Assembly: GCA_002423435.1 (NCBI GenBank)
Contig: DIWE01000043.1
Location: forward strand, 133,604 to 197,603
Direction of reading: 5' to 3'
Source: Clostridiales bacterium UBA6114
GTDB taxonomy: Bacteria > Bacillota > Clostridia > Oscillospirales > Butyricicoccaceae
DNA length: 64,000 nucleotides
The position numbers and the translations under genes are program-made. This document shows positions 18,064 to 26,849 of the stretch, piece after piece (the stretch's first letter is position 1; every line of letters starts with the position of its first letter). The notes under the pieces were generated by a model. That model did not search any database. It was not told the DNA's origin and worked only from the letters and a program-made list of their open reading frames with translations.

Positions 18064-18126
18064 AAAGGCGCGAATTTATCAGGATTTAAGGCGGGTTCGG
18101 TTAGCCTTAAAAAGGGGGGCACTCAA

Positions 18127-18912
18127 ATGGTACAATTGAAAGCATCCGCATCCTCGGTGAAAGAATTATGGGAGCTCTACAGCTGCACAAAGGACGTCGA
18201 CATCCGCAACCGGCTGATCGAACGGTACAGCGGCCTCGTAAAGTGCCTTGCGCTGAAAACGGTGGGACGCTATCAATATTTTAATTATATGGAGGACCTT
18301 ATAAGCGAGGGACTGATCGCGCTCATGGACGCCATCGAGAAATTTGATTTAAACCGCAACGTCAAGTTTGAAACGTACGGCTCGATCAAGATCCGCGGGG
18401 CGATGATCGATTACATACGAAAGCAGGACTGCTTCCCGCGCAGGATCAAAAATATGGCAAAGCAGATAAACGAGGCGGAAAACATGCTCTCAGGCAGTCT
18501 CGGACGGGCGCCGAACGATCAGGAAATCGCCGATTACCTGGGCCTCGGTCTTTCCGATTACGAGAAAATGCTGGGGGAAACCTGCGTGTTGAACATGGTC
18601 TCCTTTGAAAAGCTGATTTACGAGCAGGATATGGAAAGGCTCAGCAGGGGTGATCAGCCCGATCTGATCCCGGGGCCGGAGCAGGAGGTCGCCGAGAGGG
18701 AGTTAAACCAGGAGCTGCAAAAGGTGCTTTCGGGCAATGTGATGAAATTGAACAAACAGGAAAACATGGTGATTTCTTTATATTATAAGGAGCATCTGAA
18801 AATCAAGGAGATCGCGGAAATTATGGGGATCAGCGATCCAAGGGTCTCGCAGATCCATTCCAATGCGCTCAGAAAGCTTAAGAAATATCTGGAAGGGTAT
18901 CTTTACCAGTGA
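18127..18912 (+). CDS. sigD: Flagellar sigma factor (FliA/SigD/WhiG family)
   Basis: RNA polymerase sigma factor for late flagellar and chemotaxis genes. The 261 residues show region 2 (GLIALMDAIEKFDLNRNVKFETYGSIKIRGAMIDYIRKQD), region 3 (LGRAPNDQEIADYLGL) and region 4 with the DNA-binding helix (KEHLKIKEIAEIMGISDPRVSQIHSNALRKL). FlgM, its expected anti-sigma factor, is encoded at 36848. The promoters at 28866, 30824 and 36675 fit its known TAAA/GCCGATAA recognition. A strong purine ribosome site (AAAGGGGGG) precedes ATG 18127. Confidence 0.95.
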   Translation: MVQLKASASSVKELWELYSCTKDVDIRNRLIERYSGLVKCLALKTVGRYQYFNYMEDLISEGLIALMDAIEKFDLNRNVKFETYGSIKIRGAMIDYIRKQDCFPRRIKNMAKQINEAENMLSGSLGRAPNDQEIADYLGLGLSDYEKMLGETCVLNMVSFEKLIYEQDMERLSRGDQPDLIPGPEQEVAERELNQELQKVLSGNVMKLNKQENMVISLYYKEHLKIKEIAEIMGISDPRVSQIHSNALRKLKKYLEGYLYQ

Positions 18913-18931
18913 GAGAGGAGGCTTTATAGCC

Positions 18932-19663
18932 ATGGTCAGAGGATTTTATTGCCTGGGCTCCGGCATGCTGACGCAAAGCAGGGTGCTCGATGCGGTCAGC
19001 AACAATATGGCGAACTTAAACACGCCCGGGTTTAAGAAGGAAAGGGTCACGCAAACGTCGTTCGGCGCGCTTTTAATAAACCGGATGGGCGACTCTCCGG
19101 CGCCGATCGGCGGTGTCAGCGTGATCAGCCTGCCGGACGAGAGCACCGCCACCTTTTCCGAAGGTACGCTGGAGAACACAGGCCGCGTCACGGATTTTGC
19201 GATCGAAGGAAACGGTTTTTTCGGGCTTCAGACCGCAAACGGGCCCGTTTACACGCGGAACGGGAGCTTCCGTCTCGATCAGGACGGCTACCTTGCGCTG
19301 GGAAATCAGGGCCGGGTGCTGGGTCCGAACGGCCCTATATATCTCGGTACGGATGATTTTACGGCCGACGACGAGGGGAATCTGTACATCGGAGGCTTTT
19401 ATGCCGACCGGCTGGCCGTCTTTGACTTTGACGATTATTTAGGGGTGCGGCCTTCGGGCGACGGGATATACACGGGCGCAGGCGCCGCTATGGCGGATCG
19501 TTCCCAGATCGCCTGGAAGACCATCGAGGGCTCAAATGTCGATGCGGCCGGGCAGATGGCCGAGGCCATGGCGGCGCAGCGGTCCCTGCAATCCTGCTCA
19601 CAGGCGCTTAAAATGTACGATCAGGTCCTTTCAAAGGCAGCGTCTGAAATCGCGCGAATATAA
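18932..19663 (+). CDS. flgF: Flagellar basal-body rod protein, FlgF/FlgG type
   Basis: Axial protein of the rod. The 243 residues have the N-terminal rod signature AVSNNMANLNTPGFKKERV, an internal FAIEGNGFFGLQTANGPVYTRNGSF typical of FlgF/FlgG, and a C-terminal heptad region (GSNVDAAGQMAEAMAAQRSLQSCSQALKMYD is shorter than usual but in register). The start is ATG 18932 after GAGAGGAGG. It forms a pair with the next gene, as FlhO-FlhP do in Bacillus; which of the two is proximal cannot be said from sequence alone. Confidence 0.85.
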   Translation: MVRGFYCLGSGMLTQSRVLDAVSNNMANLNTPGFKKERVTQTSFGALLINRMGDSPAPIGGVSVISLPDESTATFSEGTLENTGRVTDFAIEGNGFFGLQTANGPVYTRNGSFRLDQDGYLALGNQGRVLGPNGPIYLGTDDFTADDEGNLYIGGFYADRLAVFDFDDYLGVRPSGDGIYTGAGAAMADRSQIAWKTIEGSNVDAAGQMAEAMAAQRSLQSCSQALKMYDQVLSKAASEIARI

Positions 19664-19692
19664 ATTCATAGAGATCGGAAAGGGGATATGCT

Positions 19693-20415
19693 ATGCTGAC
19701 GTCGTTTTATACCGCCGTGTCCGGCGCTCTCTCATCGCAGGAAGGGCTCAGGGTCACGGCAAACAATATCGCAAATCTCTCCACAACGGGCTACAAAGCC
19801 GACCGCGCGTCCTTCTCAGACCTCCTTTACACGAACGTCCGGGCGGCGGAGGCCGGAGGCGCGGGACTGTCGGTCGGCCACGGGGCGAGGCTTAATAGTA
19901 CGGACACGGTTTTCGATGAGGGTGCACCGGTCAAGACCGGCCGGGACTGCGACTTTGCCGTTTCCGACGAAAACGGTTTTTTTGCCGTGCTGAAAGACGG
20001 CGGCGTCCAGTATACGAGGGACGGCTCCTTTCATCTGTCGGCAGAAGGGGCGACCAAGGAGGACGGCGGGATCTTCCGCCTGGTAAACGCACAGGGGTAT
20101 CCGGTTCTGGACAAAAACCTCTCACCCGTTTATACTGAAAGTGCGGACGGGCCGATGAGCGTCGGCGTCTTTGGCTTTCGCAACAAAGGCGGGCTTTTAA
20201 AGACGGGCGGAAACTGCTTTTCATCGACCGCACAGTCCGGCGAGGCGCAGGCGATTCAGGAGCCCGGGCTGATGCAGGGATTCCTTGAAAGCTCGTCGGT
20301 CGACACCGGGACCGAGATGGCGCAAACCATCATTGCAGAGAGAGCCTTTGCGTTAAACGCGAGGATCGTGCAGACAAGCGACGAGATCATGCAGACACTG
20401 AACAGCTTGAGATAG
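19693..20415 (+). CDS. flgG: Flagellar basal-body rod protein, FlgG type
   Basis: Second rod protein of the pair, 240 residues. It shows the signature VTANNIANLSTTGYKADR at the N-terminus, FAVSDENGFFAVLKDGGVQYTRDGSFHL in the middle and the conserved C-terminal SSVDTGTEMAQTIIAERAFALNARIVQTSDEIM. Like other axial proteins it has no cleavable signal and is exported by the flagellar gate. It lies 29 bases after its paralogue and 35 bases before fapA. Confidence 0.87.
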   Translation: MLTSFYTAVSGALSSQEGLRVTANNIANLSTTGYKADRASFSDLLYTNVRAAEAGGAGLSVGHGARLNSTDTVFDEGAPVKTGRDCDFAVSDENGFFAVLKDGGVQYTRDGSFHLSAEGATKEDGGIFRLVNAQGYPVLDKNLSPVYTESADGPMSVGVFGFRNKGGLLKTGGNCFSSTAQSGEAQAIQEPGLMQGFLESSSVDTGTEMAQTIIAERAFALNARIVQTSDEIMQTLNSLR

Positions 20416-20450
20416 GATGTTTTGACACTTTCTTAAAAGGAGGGTAAACG

Positions 20451-22016
20451 ATGAGTTACAATCGAAGTCCGCACAGCGCGGGAATGGAAAACGAAGGGCA
20501 AATGGCCGCGGATTTGAAGCTCCCCGAGAAGCCCGGTCCGTCCGGCATCGGGCCGGGAGGCGAAGCGGGCGGCGATTCTGCGCAGGCCGGCCCGGACGAA
20601 GTACATGCAAAGCCGCTTTTTGATCTGACCGTGACGGCCGACGCCATGAAGGCGCTTCTCAGGGTAACGCCCGCTTTTCCCGGACAAACAATCCCATATG
20701 ACGATATCGTCGGGTTCCTTCAGGAGAAAGGCATTACTTACGGGATCGACAAGGAGGCCATCAGGGAGTTCTGTCAGAAAGGCGACACGGAAAAGGAGCT
20801 TATCTGCGCGAAGGGGCGCAAGCCTGTAAACGAGGAAGTCCCCGAAATCAAATACCATTTCAATACCGAGCGGGAAATAAAGCCGGAGGAGAAGGAAGAC
20901 GGGTCGGTCGACTTCAGGAGCCTCGGGCTTATACAGAGCGTCAAAAAGGGAGACGTCCTCTGCAGTATCACCCCGCCGTCAAACGGGAGAGAGGGGATCA
21001 ACGTCTTTTCGCAGGCCGTGCCGTTTACGAAGGCAAGGATTCCCGATTTTCCGGGCGGCAGCAACACGGTCGTGTCGGAGGATCATCTGACGCAGAGCGC
21101 GATGGTCGACGGCTGTATCGATTACCGGAAAAACAAGCTAAATGTCAACGAGGTGCTGACGGTCGCTAAAGACGTGGACAATTCCTCGGGCAATATTGAT
21201 TTTTCGGGCACGGTCATCGTAAACGGCGATGTCCGGGAGAGCTTTACCGTCAAGGCGGGGAAGGACATCTTTGTCAAGGGCATGGTCGAGAGCGCGCGCT
21301 TAGAGGCCGGAGGCGACATCAAGATCTCAAACGGGATGAACGGCATGGGCAAGGGCAGCCTGACGGCCGGCGGAAACGTCACGGGCAGATATTTCGAGAA
21401 TGTGTTCATCGCCTGCGGCGGAAACGTCTATGCCGACGTTTTGATGCACAGCCACGTCATCGCGGAAGGTTCGATCCTGATGAAGGGGAAAACCGCGCTG
21501 ATGATCGGCGGAAGCTATGAGGCGGGAAGACTGGTCTGCGCGAATACGATCGGGAGCAGCAACCGCATCAAGACCTCGGTATCCATTGCATCGAAAAAGC
21601 TAAACCAGATGTTGGCGGGAGAAAGCGGCCCGGATACGGCAAAGCAGAGGTTGTCGCTCGCCTTAAAGGAGCGCGAGGAGATAAGCCTGGCCGTCAATGA
21701 GCTCGCGCAGGCGGTGTCGAAAAACAGCAGGGACATGAGGATGGTATTAAAGCTCAAGGCGGCAGTTGAGAAAAAAAATCAGATGGACTACCTTGTCGGC
21801 CAGCTGGAAGCAAGCTTGAACGAAATGCAGGAGGGGCAGGAAGCCCTTGCCGATTACAAGATTATCGGCCTGAAAACGATCTACGCGGAAACAAAGATCA
21901 GCATCGGACAGTTTACACAGACGCTTACATACGATTACAGCAATACGAAATTCTACGCGGATATGGGGCATCTTGTCATTGCGCCGGTTTTGCCGTCCGA
22001 CAGGCCCGAGGCGTAA
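20451..22016 (+). CDS. fapA: FapA family protein (DUF342)
   Basis: A 521-residue cytoplasmic protein of the DUF342/FapA family often encoded beside the flagellar sigma factor in Clostridia; function is not firmly known. After a disordered N-terminus (1-50), residues about 60-190 form the FapA N-terminal domain, followed by a right-handed beta-helix-like region with repeated glycine-turns (NGDVRESFTVKAGKDIFVKG, SARLEAGGDIKISNG, KGSLTAGGNVTGRYFENV) and a C-terminal helical coiled coil (about 390-480). A strong AAGGAGG precedes ATG 20451. Confidence 0.85.
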   Translation: MSYNRSPHSAGMENEGQMAADLKLPEKPGPSGIGPGGEAGGDSAQAGPDEVHAKPLFDLTVTADAMKALLRVTPAFPGQTIPYDDIVGFLQEKGITYGIDKEAIREFCQKGDTEKELICAKGRKPVNEEVPEIKYHFNTEREIKPEEKEDGSVDFRSLGLIQSVKKGDVLCSITPPSNGREGINVFSQAVPFTKARIPDFPGGSNTVVSEDHLTQSAMVDGCIDYRKNKLNVNEVLTVAKDVDNSSGNIDFSGTVIVNGDVRESFTVKAGKDIFVKGMVESARLEAGGDIKISNGMNGMGKGSLTAGGNVTGRYFENVFIACGGNVYADVLMHSHVIAEGSILMKGKTALMIGGSYEAGRLVCANTIGSSNRIKTSVSIASKKLNQMLAGESGPDTAKQRLSLALKEREEISLAVNELAQAVSKNSRDMRMVLKLKAAVEKKNQMDYLVGQLEASLNEMQEGQEALADYKIIGLKTIYAETKISIGQFTQTLTYDYSNTKFYADMGHLVIAPVLPSDRPEA

Positions 22017-22092
22017 TAAAACGCCTGTTTCCCGCGAAGAGAAGTAGGGCGTTTTTGGAAAGCGTCAGGGACAAACCGAAAAGAGGGAAAAA

Positions 22093-22716
22093 ATGGCGAT
22101 CTTAAATTTTGATCAGTTGAACGAACGGCAGATCGATGTATTAAGCGAGATTGGGAACATCGGCTCGGGCAACGCCGCGACATCGCTGTCGAGATTGATG
22201 AACATAAGCGTGAGCATGCAGGTACCCTCGGTGCGCATCATCGACATCAAGGACGCGTCCGGAGCGCTCGGCGGGCCGGAAAACCCGGTTGTCGCAATTC
22301 TGACAAAGCTCCGCGGGGACTTAAGCGGGATCATGATGTTCCTGACCGGGCAGGAATTTGTCCGGTCGCTACTCGAGACTCTTCTCGGCGAACACGTGGA
22401 CGACTGCGAATGTCTTACGGATTATCAGAACTCCGCGCTTACCGAGATCGGGAATATTATGATATCGGCCTACGCAAACGCGATCGGCACGCTGTCGGGG
22501 CTGGTTGTCAGGACGTCCGTGCCTGCCGTGGCCATAGACATGATGGGCGCTGTTTTGGCGGTGCCGGCGGTCGAGATGGGTTTTACCACCGACAAAATCA
22601 TTTTTATCGAAAACGATTTTATCGGCAACGGCCGGAGGACGTCGGCGAATATGCTGATGATTCCCGATATCGCGTCTCTCAATAAACTAATGGATTCTCT
22701 GAACATTGGATGGTGA
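22093..22716 (+). CDS. cheC: CheY-P phosphatase CheC
   Basis: Removes phosphate from CheY-P and, with CheD, takes part in adaptation. The 207 residues carry two phosphatase sites of E-x2-N form (SEIGNIGSGNAATSL near 18-32 and TEIGNIMISAYANAIG near 116-131), so both look active. No FliN-like domain follows, separating it from FliY. The stop overlaps the start of cheD, the classical cheC-cheD coupling. Confidence 0.94.
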   Translation: MAILNFDQLNERQIDVLSEIGNIGSGNAATSLSRLMNISVSMQVPSVRIIDIKDASGALGGPENPVVAILTKLRGDLSGIMMFLTGQEFVRSLLETLLGEHVDDCECLTDYQNSALTEIGNIMISAYANAIGTLSGLVVRTSVPAVAIDMMGAVLAVPAVEMGFTTDKIIFIENDFIGNGRRTSANMLMIPDIASLNKLMDSLNIGW

Positions 22717-23198
22717 GCGAGATTATTGTAGTTGGAATTTCCGATATGCAGATCGCAAAAAGCCCGGAGCTGTTTGTCACCTACGCCCTGGGCTCATGCA
22801 TCGGCATATGCCTGTACGATCCGTGCGCAAAAATCGGCGGGATGGGGCATATCATGCTGCCGAAATCCCCGGACAGCTGCCCGGATCGTCAACTTTTCCG
22901 GTATGCGGATACCTGTATTCCGCTGATGATGGAAAAAATAGAAAAAATGGGTGGCTCGCGGAAAAAAATAACCGCCAAAATTTCCGGCGGCGCGAAAATG
23001 TTCGAGGTCCCGGACGAGCAGGGCTTCGGGAACATCGGTGAGAGAAACCTCGCGGCGGTCAGGGACACGCTTCGCAAAATAAGGATTGCAGTTATCGCCG
23101 AGGATGTGGGACTGAATTTCGGCCGCACCGTTTATTTTCACACGGAAACCGGCATCATGGTCGTCAAGTCCTTTGTACAGGGGGTCAAAACCTTATGA
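22710..23198 (+). CDS. cheD: Chemoreceptor glutamine deamidase CheD
   Basis: Deamidates glutamines of chemoreceptors and is titrated by CheC. The 162 residues show the catalytic Cys30 (ALGSCIGICLYDP) and His47 (GGMGHIMLP), and the KISGGAKMF segment of the active site. It overlaps cheC by 7 bases. It is the last + strand gene of the long flagellar operon and its 3' end overlaps a convergent gene by 14 bases; no terminator is present directly after it. Confidence 0.94.
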   Translation: MVSEIIVVGISDMQIAKSPELFVTYALGSCIGICLYDPCAKIGGMGHIMLPKSPDSCPDRQLFRYADTCIPLMMEKIEKMGGSRKKITAKISGGAKMFEVPDEQGFGNIGERNLAAVRDTLRKIRIAVIAEDVGLNFGRTVYFHTETGIMVVKSFVQGVKTL

Positions 23199-23640
23199 TA
23201 TCCCGTTTGCCGGCCGACACGGCGGTCCGCTTTTTTGAGGTTTCGTCAATGATGTAGCTTTTGAGGGTTTCATATCCGGCGTTTAAGCGGTTCTGCGCGT
23301 TTTTGTTGATGCGGATAATGGCGTGGGAAAGCTCCTTTGAGCGTTTTGCGCATCTGAGAAGAGTAAGCTCGTCATCCGAGCAGCCGTGTTCCCCGACTTT
23401 TGCGGCCAATAGCTCAGACAATCGGTCCGTTTCGTCACTCTGCGCCTCTGCGAGAATCTTATCGATCAGAAAATTGCACTTTTCCACGCGGGAAAGATAA
23501 CCCTTTCGCATTTGAAGGAGTTCGTCGATCAAAATCTCATTTTGTTTGCATCTCACCTCGATCTGCTTTGTCAGATCCAGAATCTTTGTGAGTAAAATGA
23601 CCTTTTGTTCCATACAGGGGATCAACTGTTCATTTGACAT
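23185..23640 (-). CDS. FliT/FlgN-like small coiled-coil protein, probable flagellar chaperone
   Basis: The 151-residue product is helical throughout with heptad patterns (LLTKILDLTKQIEVRCKQNE) and has no signal sequence. Size, helical nature and position directly downstream of fliS and fliD suggest a FliT-like export chaperone for FliD, but no diagnostic motif is recognisable. The start is ATG 23640 (MSNEQLIP) after a GAGGAG ribosome site; an upstream in-frame Met at 23670 is inside the hairpin at 23661. The last 14 bases overlap cheD on the other strand, and + strand read-through to the terminator would produce antisense RNA over the whole gene. Confidence 0.6.
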   Translation of the reverse strand: MSNEQLIPCMEQKVILLTKILDLTKQIEVRCKQNEILIDELLQMRKGYLSRVEKCNFLIDKILAEAQSDETDRLSELLAAKVGEHGCSDDELTLLRCAKRSKELSHAIIRINKNAQNRLNAGYETLKSYIIDETSKKRTAVSAGKRDIIRF

Positions 23641-23660
23641 ATCCGGCTCCTCATAAATGT

Positions 23661-23694
23661 AGCAGAGCATCTGTAAGATGCTCTGCTTTTTTTT
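23661..23694 (+). terminator. Intrinsic terminator of the + strand flagellar operon, placed behind a convergent gene
   Basis: An 11-bp perfect stem (AGCAGAGCATC at 23661-23671 with GATGCTCTGCT at 23677-23687, loop TGTAA) followed directly by T8 on the + strand. On the - strand no T-run follows, so it stops rightward transcription only. The nearest rightward gene is cheD, which ended 460 bases earlier; the stretch between is a leftward gene. Confidence 0.85.
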
Positions 23695-24091
23695 ATCTGC
23701 TTTGCAGGCGGCTGTTTTGCATATGGGTCAGCTTATTGGCCTGCGACCATGTATCGTGCAGCTCCTGGATCAGCGGGATAATGCCGTCTAAAACGGACGC
23801 GTCCCGTTTTACGGAGGCTTTGATGATCTCTTCGTTTAAGAAAGAATAGATCTTGTAAAGCTCTCCCGATATCTCGTAATTCCGGTCCAGGATGACGCAC
23901 AGATAATTGAAAATCCGGATGCACTTTTCGGTGCAGGCCTTCGCGGCGGCATCGTTTTTTTCCTTCATCAGGATGGATGCGTATTTGATGTTTTTCAGTG
24001 CTTCGTCAAAAAGCCGGACTAAAAGCTCCCCTTTTGACATCGTATTGATTGACTGCCTTTGATATTCCAGAATGGAACGGTTTTCAGACAT
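23693..24091 (-). CDS. fliS: Flagellin export chaperone FliS
   Basis: Binds flagellin in the cytoplasm and prevents premature polymerisation. The 132 residues begin with YQRQSINTMSKGELLVRLFDEALKNIKYA, a close family match, and form a helical bundle of normal length. In Bacillota FliS also titrates FliW, which is encoded at 41426. The flagellin partner itself is not in the window. fliS follows fliD in the same - strand operon; its stop codon lies in the T-run of the opposite-strand terminator. Confidence 0.95.
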   Translation of the reverse strand: MSENRSILEYQRQSINTMSKGELLVRLFDEALKNIKYASILMKEKNDAAAKACTEKCIRIFNYLCVILDRNYEISGELYKIYSFLNEEIIKASVKRDASVLDGIIPLIQELHDTWSQANKLTHMQNSRLQSR

Positions 24092-24131
24092 GGCAGGTAC
24101 CGACTCCTTTTCAGCATTCCCGGTTCTTTTA

Positions 24132-26846
24132 TTACGAGGACGGCGTAAGTAAGGATGTAAGCCAGGAGCTCTGCTGGTTCAAGACGCTCAACGCCTGCTC
24201 CATGGCCGTGAATTTACTCCAGTAGCGGTCCTCCTCCGTCTCGAGCTGGTCTTTGAGCTTTTCAATCTGTTCGTCGTAATTTTCGATCTTTTGCGTGAGG
24301 CTGCTCTGGTCGACTGCGCTGTTTTCCTTGCCGGCAAGGGAGATCAGCACGCCGCTTCCCCCATAAGTGCCGACATTTTTATCGAGAATGGCTTTGACGC
24401 GGTTTGAGATGCCGTCCTCGCCGATAAACATCTTCATGACCTGATCGGCGTTTTCCGTAAGCGCCTCCTTCAAAGCTTCCGTATCGACGGTGAGCTGCCC
24501 TCCGGAGGTATAGTCGTAAGACTGGGTCGATATGCCGATCTGGTAGAGCGCCGTGCCCGTCGACTCGACGAACGAGCTCATCGCCGAGCGCATATCGGAC
24601 AAAATGGCTTTGAGCGTGGAGTCCCCCTGCAAAAGCCCTTTTTTGGCTTTTTCTTCCCAGGAGGAAATCTGCTCTTCCGTCATCTCCTCCTTCTCCTCGT
24701 CGGTCAGGGGCTGATAGTCGCTGTCGGGAACCGATTTTACAAGGGTGTTGACCGCGTCGATGATTTTATTGTATTCGTTTACGAAATCCACGATTTTGGT
24801 GCACAGGTCATCGACGTTGTTGTTGACCGAAAACGTAATTTCCTCTTCGGGATCGGTGCTGAGGCCCGTAAGCGTAAGATTGACGTCGTCAAGGGAGAAG
24901 CTGTTCTCGGTTCGGGTGATGTCGACAAAGGTATTGCCTCCGTCGAAGCTGACCTGAAGGTGTGCGTCCGTGCCGTTTTTCACGGTGTAGTCGCCCTCAG
25001 TCAATACGCTTCCGTCCTCGTTATAGATGGTTTTGGTGCCGAACAGGGAAGAGGCGAGGCTGCCTCCGCCGTCCTTGTCCGCGATCTCGACTTTTCCCTG
25101 GGCTCCGCTGTCGGAGGCGCTCACGCTGAACGTATCCGTCGTTTTGGAATAGGAGATGAAAATGCCTGCGTCGGCGTCGTTGTTGATGGTTGAGATCACC
25201 TTGCTAAGAGCGGTGTCCTTGGAAAAAGTGAAATCCTTGCCGTTTACGGTTATGGAATACTCGCCGTTTTCGTTCGGGGCGAGTCCGGAAATCTCGCTTT
25301 CAAGCTCGGCAAGCGTTTTTGTCGTTTCAACGCGGTTGGATTCACCCGCGTTCATACGCAGCGCGCCGTTTTTATTCAGTATTTTCGTGTTGTCGGACGA
25401 ATTCAGGCTTAAAACCGACGTGGGGTCCGTCGTTACAAAGGAGAGCGCGCCGTTTTCATCGGCTGCGGCGACGATTTTGCCGCTGCCGAAGACAGAGTCC
25501 AGCTTATCCTGCAGATAGGCCGCGAGCTCGTCCGGGGTGTCGAACTGTGATTTCTCGCTTTCATTGAACGTCACGGTCTTGCCGATCCCGTTTAACGTGA
25601 AGGTGAGCGTGGAACCGGCGAGCGCATCCCCCAGATAAGAGGAGACAAGCTTTTCGCGGTCGACCGCGCCGCCGGCCGAATAGGTGACGTTTCCCTCACC
25701 GTCTACGGATTTCAGTCCCAGGCCGGTCGTCAGGTTTTCCGAACCGCCGGTAACCGAAAGGGTCCCGCCGCCTGACGCTTCGAACAGGATGTTTCCGCTT
25801 TCGTCGGCGGACACCGTAAGCTTGTCTTTGAGACTTGCGTCGTCCTCGATCGCTTCCTGAAGCGCCGAGGCTATCGCCGTCGCCGCCGCATTATCCGTCG
25901 CTCCGCGCAGGTCGATGTCCGAGTCGAGCGTCAGGGTATAATCGATGCCGTCGATCGTGAAATCGATCGACGAGCCTTTTTCCACCTTCCCGTCGTAGAA
26001 CCGGGACGCGTCGGCGGTCGAGGCGCCGATGGAGCCCTCTACGGCCGTTCCGAGCTTTTCGGAGGTAAACCCGAGGGCGGTCAGGAAGTTTAGGCTTTCC
26101 GCGTCTATGTCGGTGGAGGAAGTCTTATAGGCGTTCAGCGCCACGGTTTTGCTTTCGTCCGTAGTACAAAGCCGTACGGTGCCGCTTACCCCGTCGATGT
26201 TTTCAAATTTTACATTCCCTTTTAAGCCTGTGGTGTTTTCGATCTGTTTATTGAGCTCCGCGATCACGGCGTCGACCGCCTCGGCGGGATCTAAGTCCCG
26301 GTCAAGATAGAAATCTCCGCTTGTTTTGATCGTGTAGCTGCTGCCGCCGTAACCGATCGTTAAGGACATCCCGGCGACGTTTGACGCGATCCAGTCGGAT
26401 TCGACAGCACCCGTCTGGATCTTCTCGTCCGACACGGTCTTTGAAGAGGTGAAAGACGCCTGGGAAGCCAGGGCAGAAATGTTTTTGATCACCATGCTTT
26501 TGACGTTCGACGTGCTTCCCGTTGCGGTCACAAGGCTTGAGGAACTTTGGATGGTCGAGGCGCTGAAAAACGTCGAGCTTAAGATATTCGTCGAGCTGTT
26601 GGCGTAAGAGAAATATTTACTCGAAAAATCGGTCATTTTCGAAATGATTGATCTGTAGAGCTCCTGCTGCCATTCGACTTTTTGCTTCAGCTGCTGCTGT
26701 TTTGTGATCTTGCCCCTTGTCACTGAGGTAAGCTGCTCGACCAGCGTATCGGTGTCCATGCCGGAGACCAGGCCGCCGATGCGTGTCTTCTGCGACAGCA
26801 AACTGGTCAGGGAGGATGAGGTTGAACCGGTTGATGACACACTCAT
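24132..26846 (-). CDS. fliD: Flagellar filament cap protein FliD, unusually long
   Basis: Caps the filament and guides insertion of flagellin. The N-terminal coiled coil (IGGLVSGMDTDTLVEQLTSV, then KQQQLKQKVEWQQELYRSII) and C-terminal region (ADQVMKMFIGEDGISNRVKAIL through SKFTAMEQALSVLNQQSSWL) are the conserved FliD ends. The central surface-exposed part is expanded to give 904 residues, against about 450-700 in most bacteria; it is rich in S, T, D and G and holds at least three FTIDGIDYTL/FTLNGIGKTV-like segments, suggesting duplicated head domains. cheW lies 3 bases upstream. Confidence 0.92.
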   Translation of the reverse strand: MSVSSTGSTSSSLTSLLSQKTRIGGLVSGMDTDTLVEQLTSVTRGKITKQQQLKQKVEWQQELYRSIISKMTDFSSKYFSYANSSTNILSSTFFSASTIQSSSSLVTATGSTSNVKSMVIKNISALASQASFTSSKTVSDEKIQTGAVESDWIASNVAGMSLTIGYGGSSYTIKTSGDFYLDRDLDPAEAVDAVIAELNKQIENTTGLKGNVKFENIDGVSGTVRLCTTDESKTVALNAYKTSSTDIDAESLNFLTALGFTSEKLGTAVEGSIGASTADASRFYDGKVEKGSSIDFTIDGIDYTLTLDSDIDLRGATDNAAATAIASALQEAIEDDASLKDKLTVSADESGNILFEASGGGTLSVTGGSENLTTGLGLKSVDGEGNVTYSAGGAVDREKLVSSYLGDALAGSTLTFTLNGIGKTVTFNESEKSQFDTPDELAAYLQDKLDSVFGSGKIVAAADENGALSFVTTDPTSVLSLNSSDNTKILNKNGALRMNAGESNRVETTKTLAELESEISGLAPNENGEYSITVNGKDFTFSKDTALSKVISTINNDADAGIFISYSKTTDTFSVSASDSGAQGKVEIADKDGGGSLASSLFGTKTIYNEDGSVLTEGDYTVKNGTDAHLQVSFDGGNTFVDITRTENSFSLDDVNLTLTGLSTDPEEEITFSVNNNVDDLCTKIVDFVNEYNKIIDAVNTLVKSVPDSDYQPLTDEEKEEMTEEQISSWEEKAKKGLLQGDSTLKAILSDMRSAMSSFVESTGTALYQIGISTQSYDYTSGGQLTVDTEALKEALTENADQVMKMFIGEDGISNRVKAILDKNVGTYGGSGVLISLAGKENSAVDQSSLTQKIENYDEQIEKLKDQLETEEDRYWSKFTAMEQALSVLNQQSSWLTSLLTPSS

Positions 26847-26849
26847 GGA

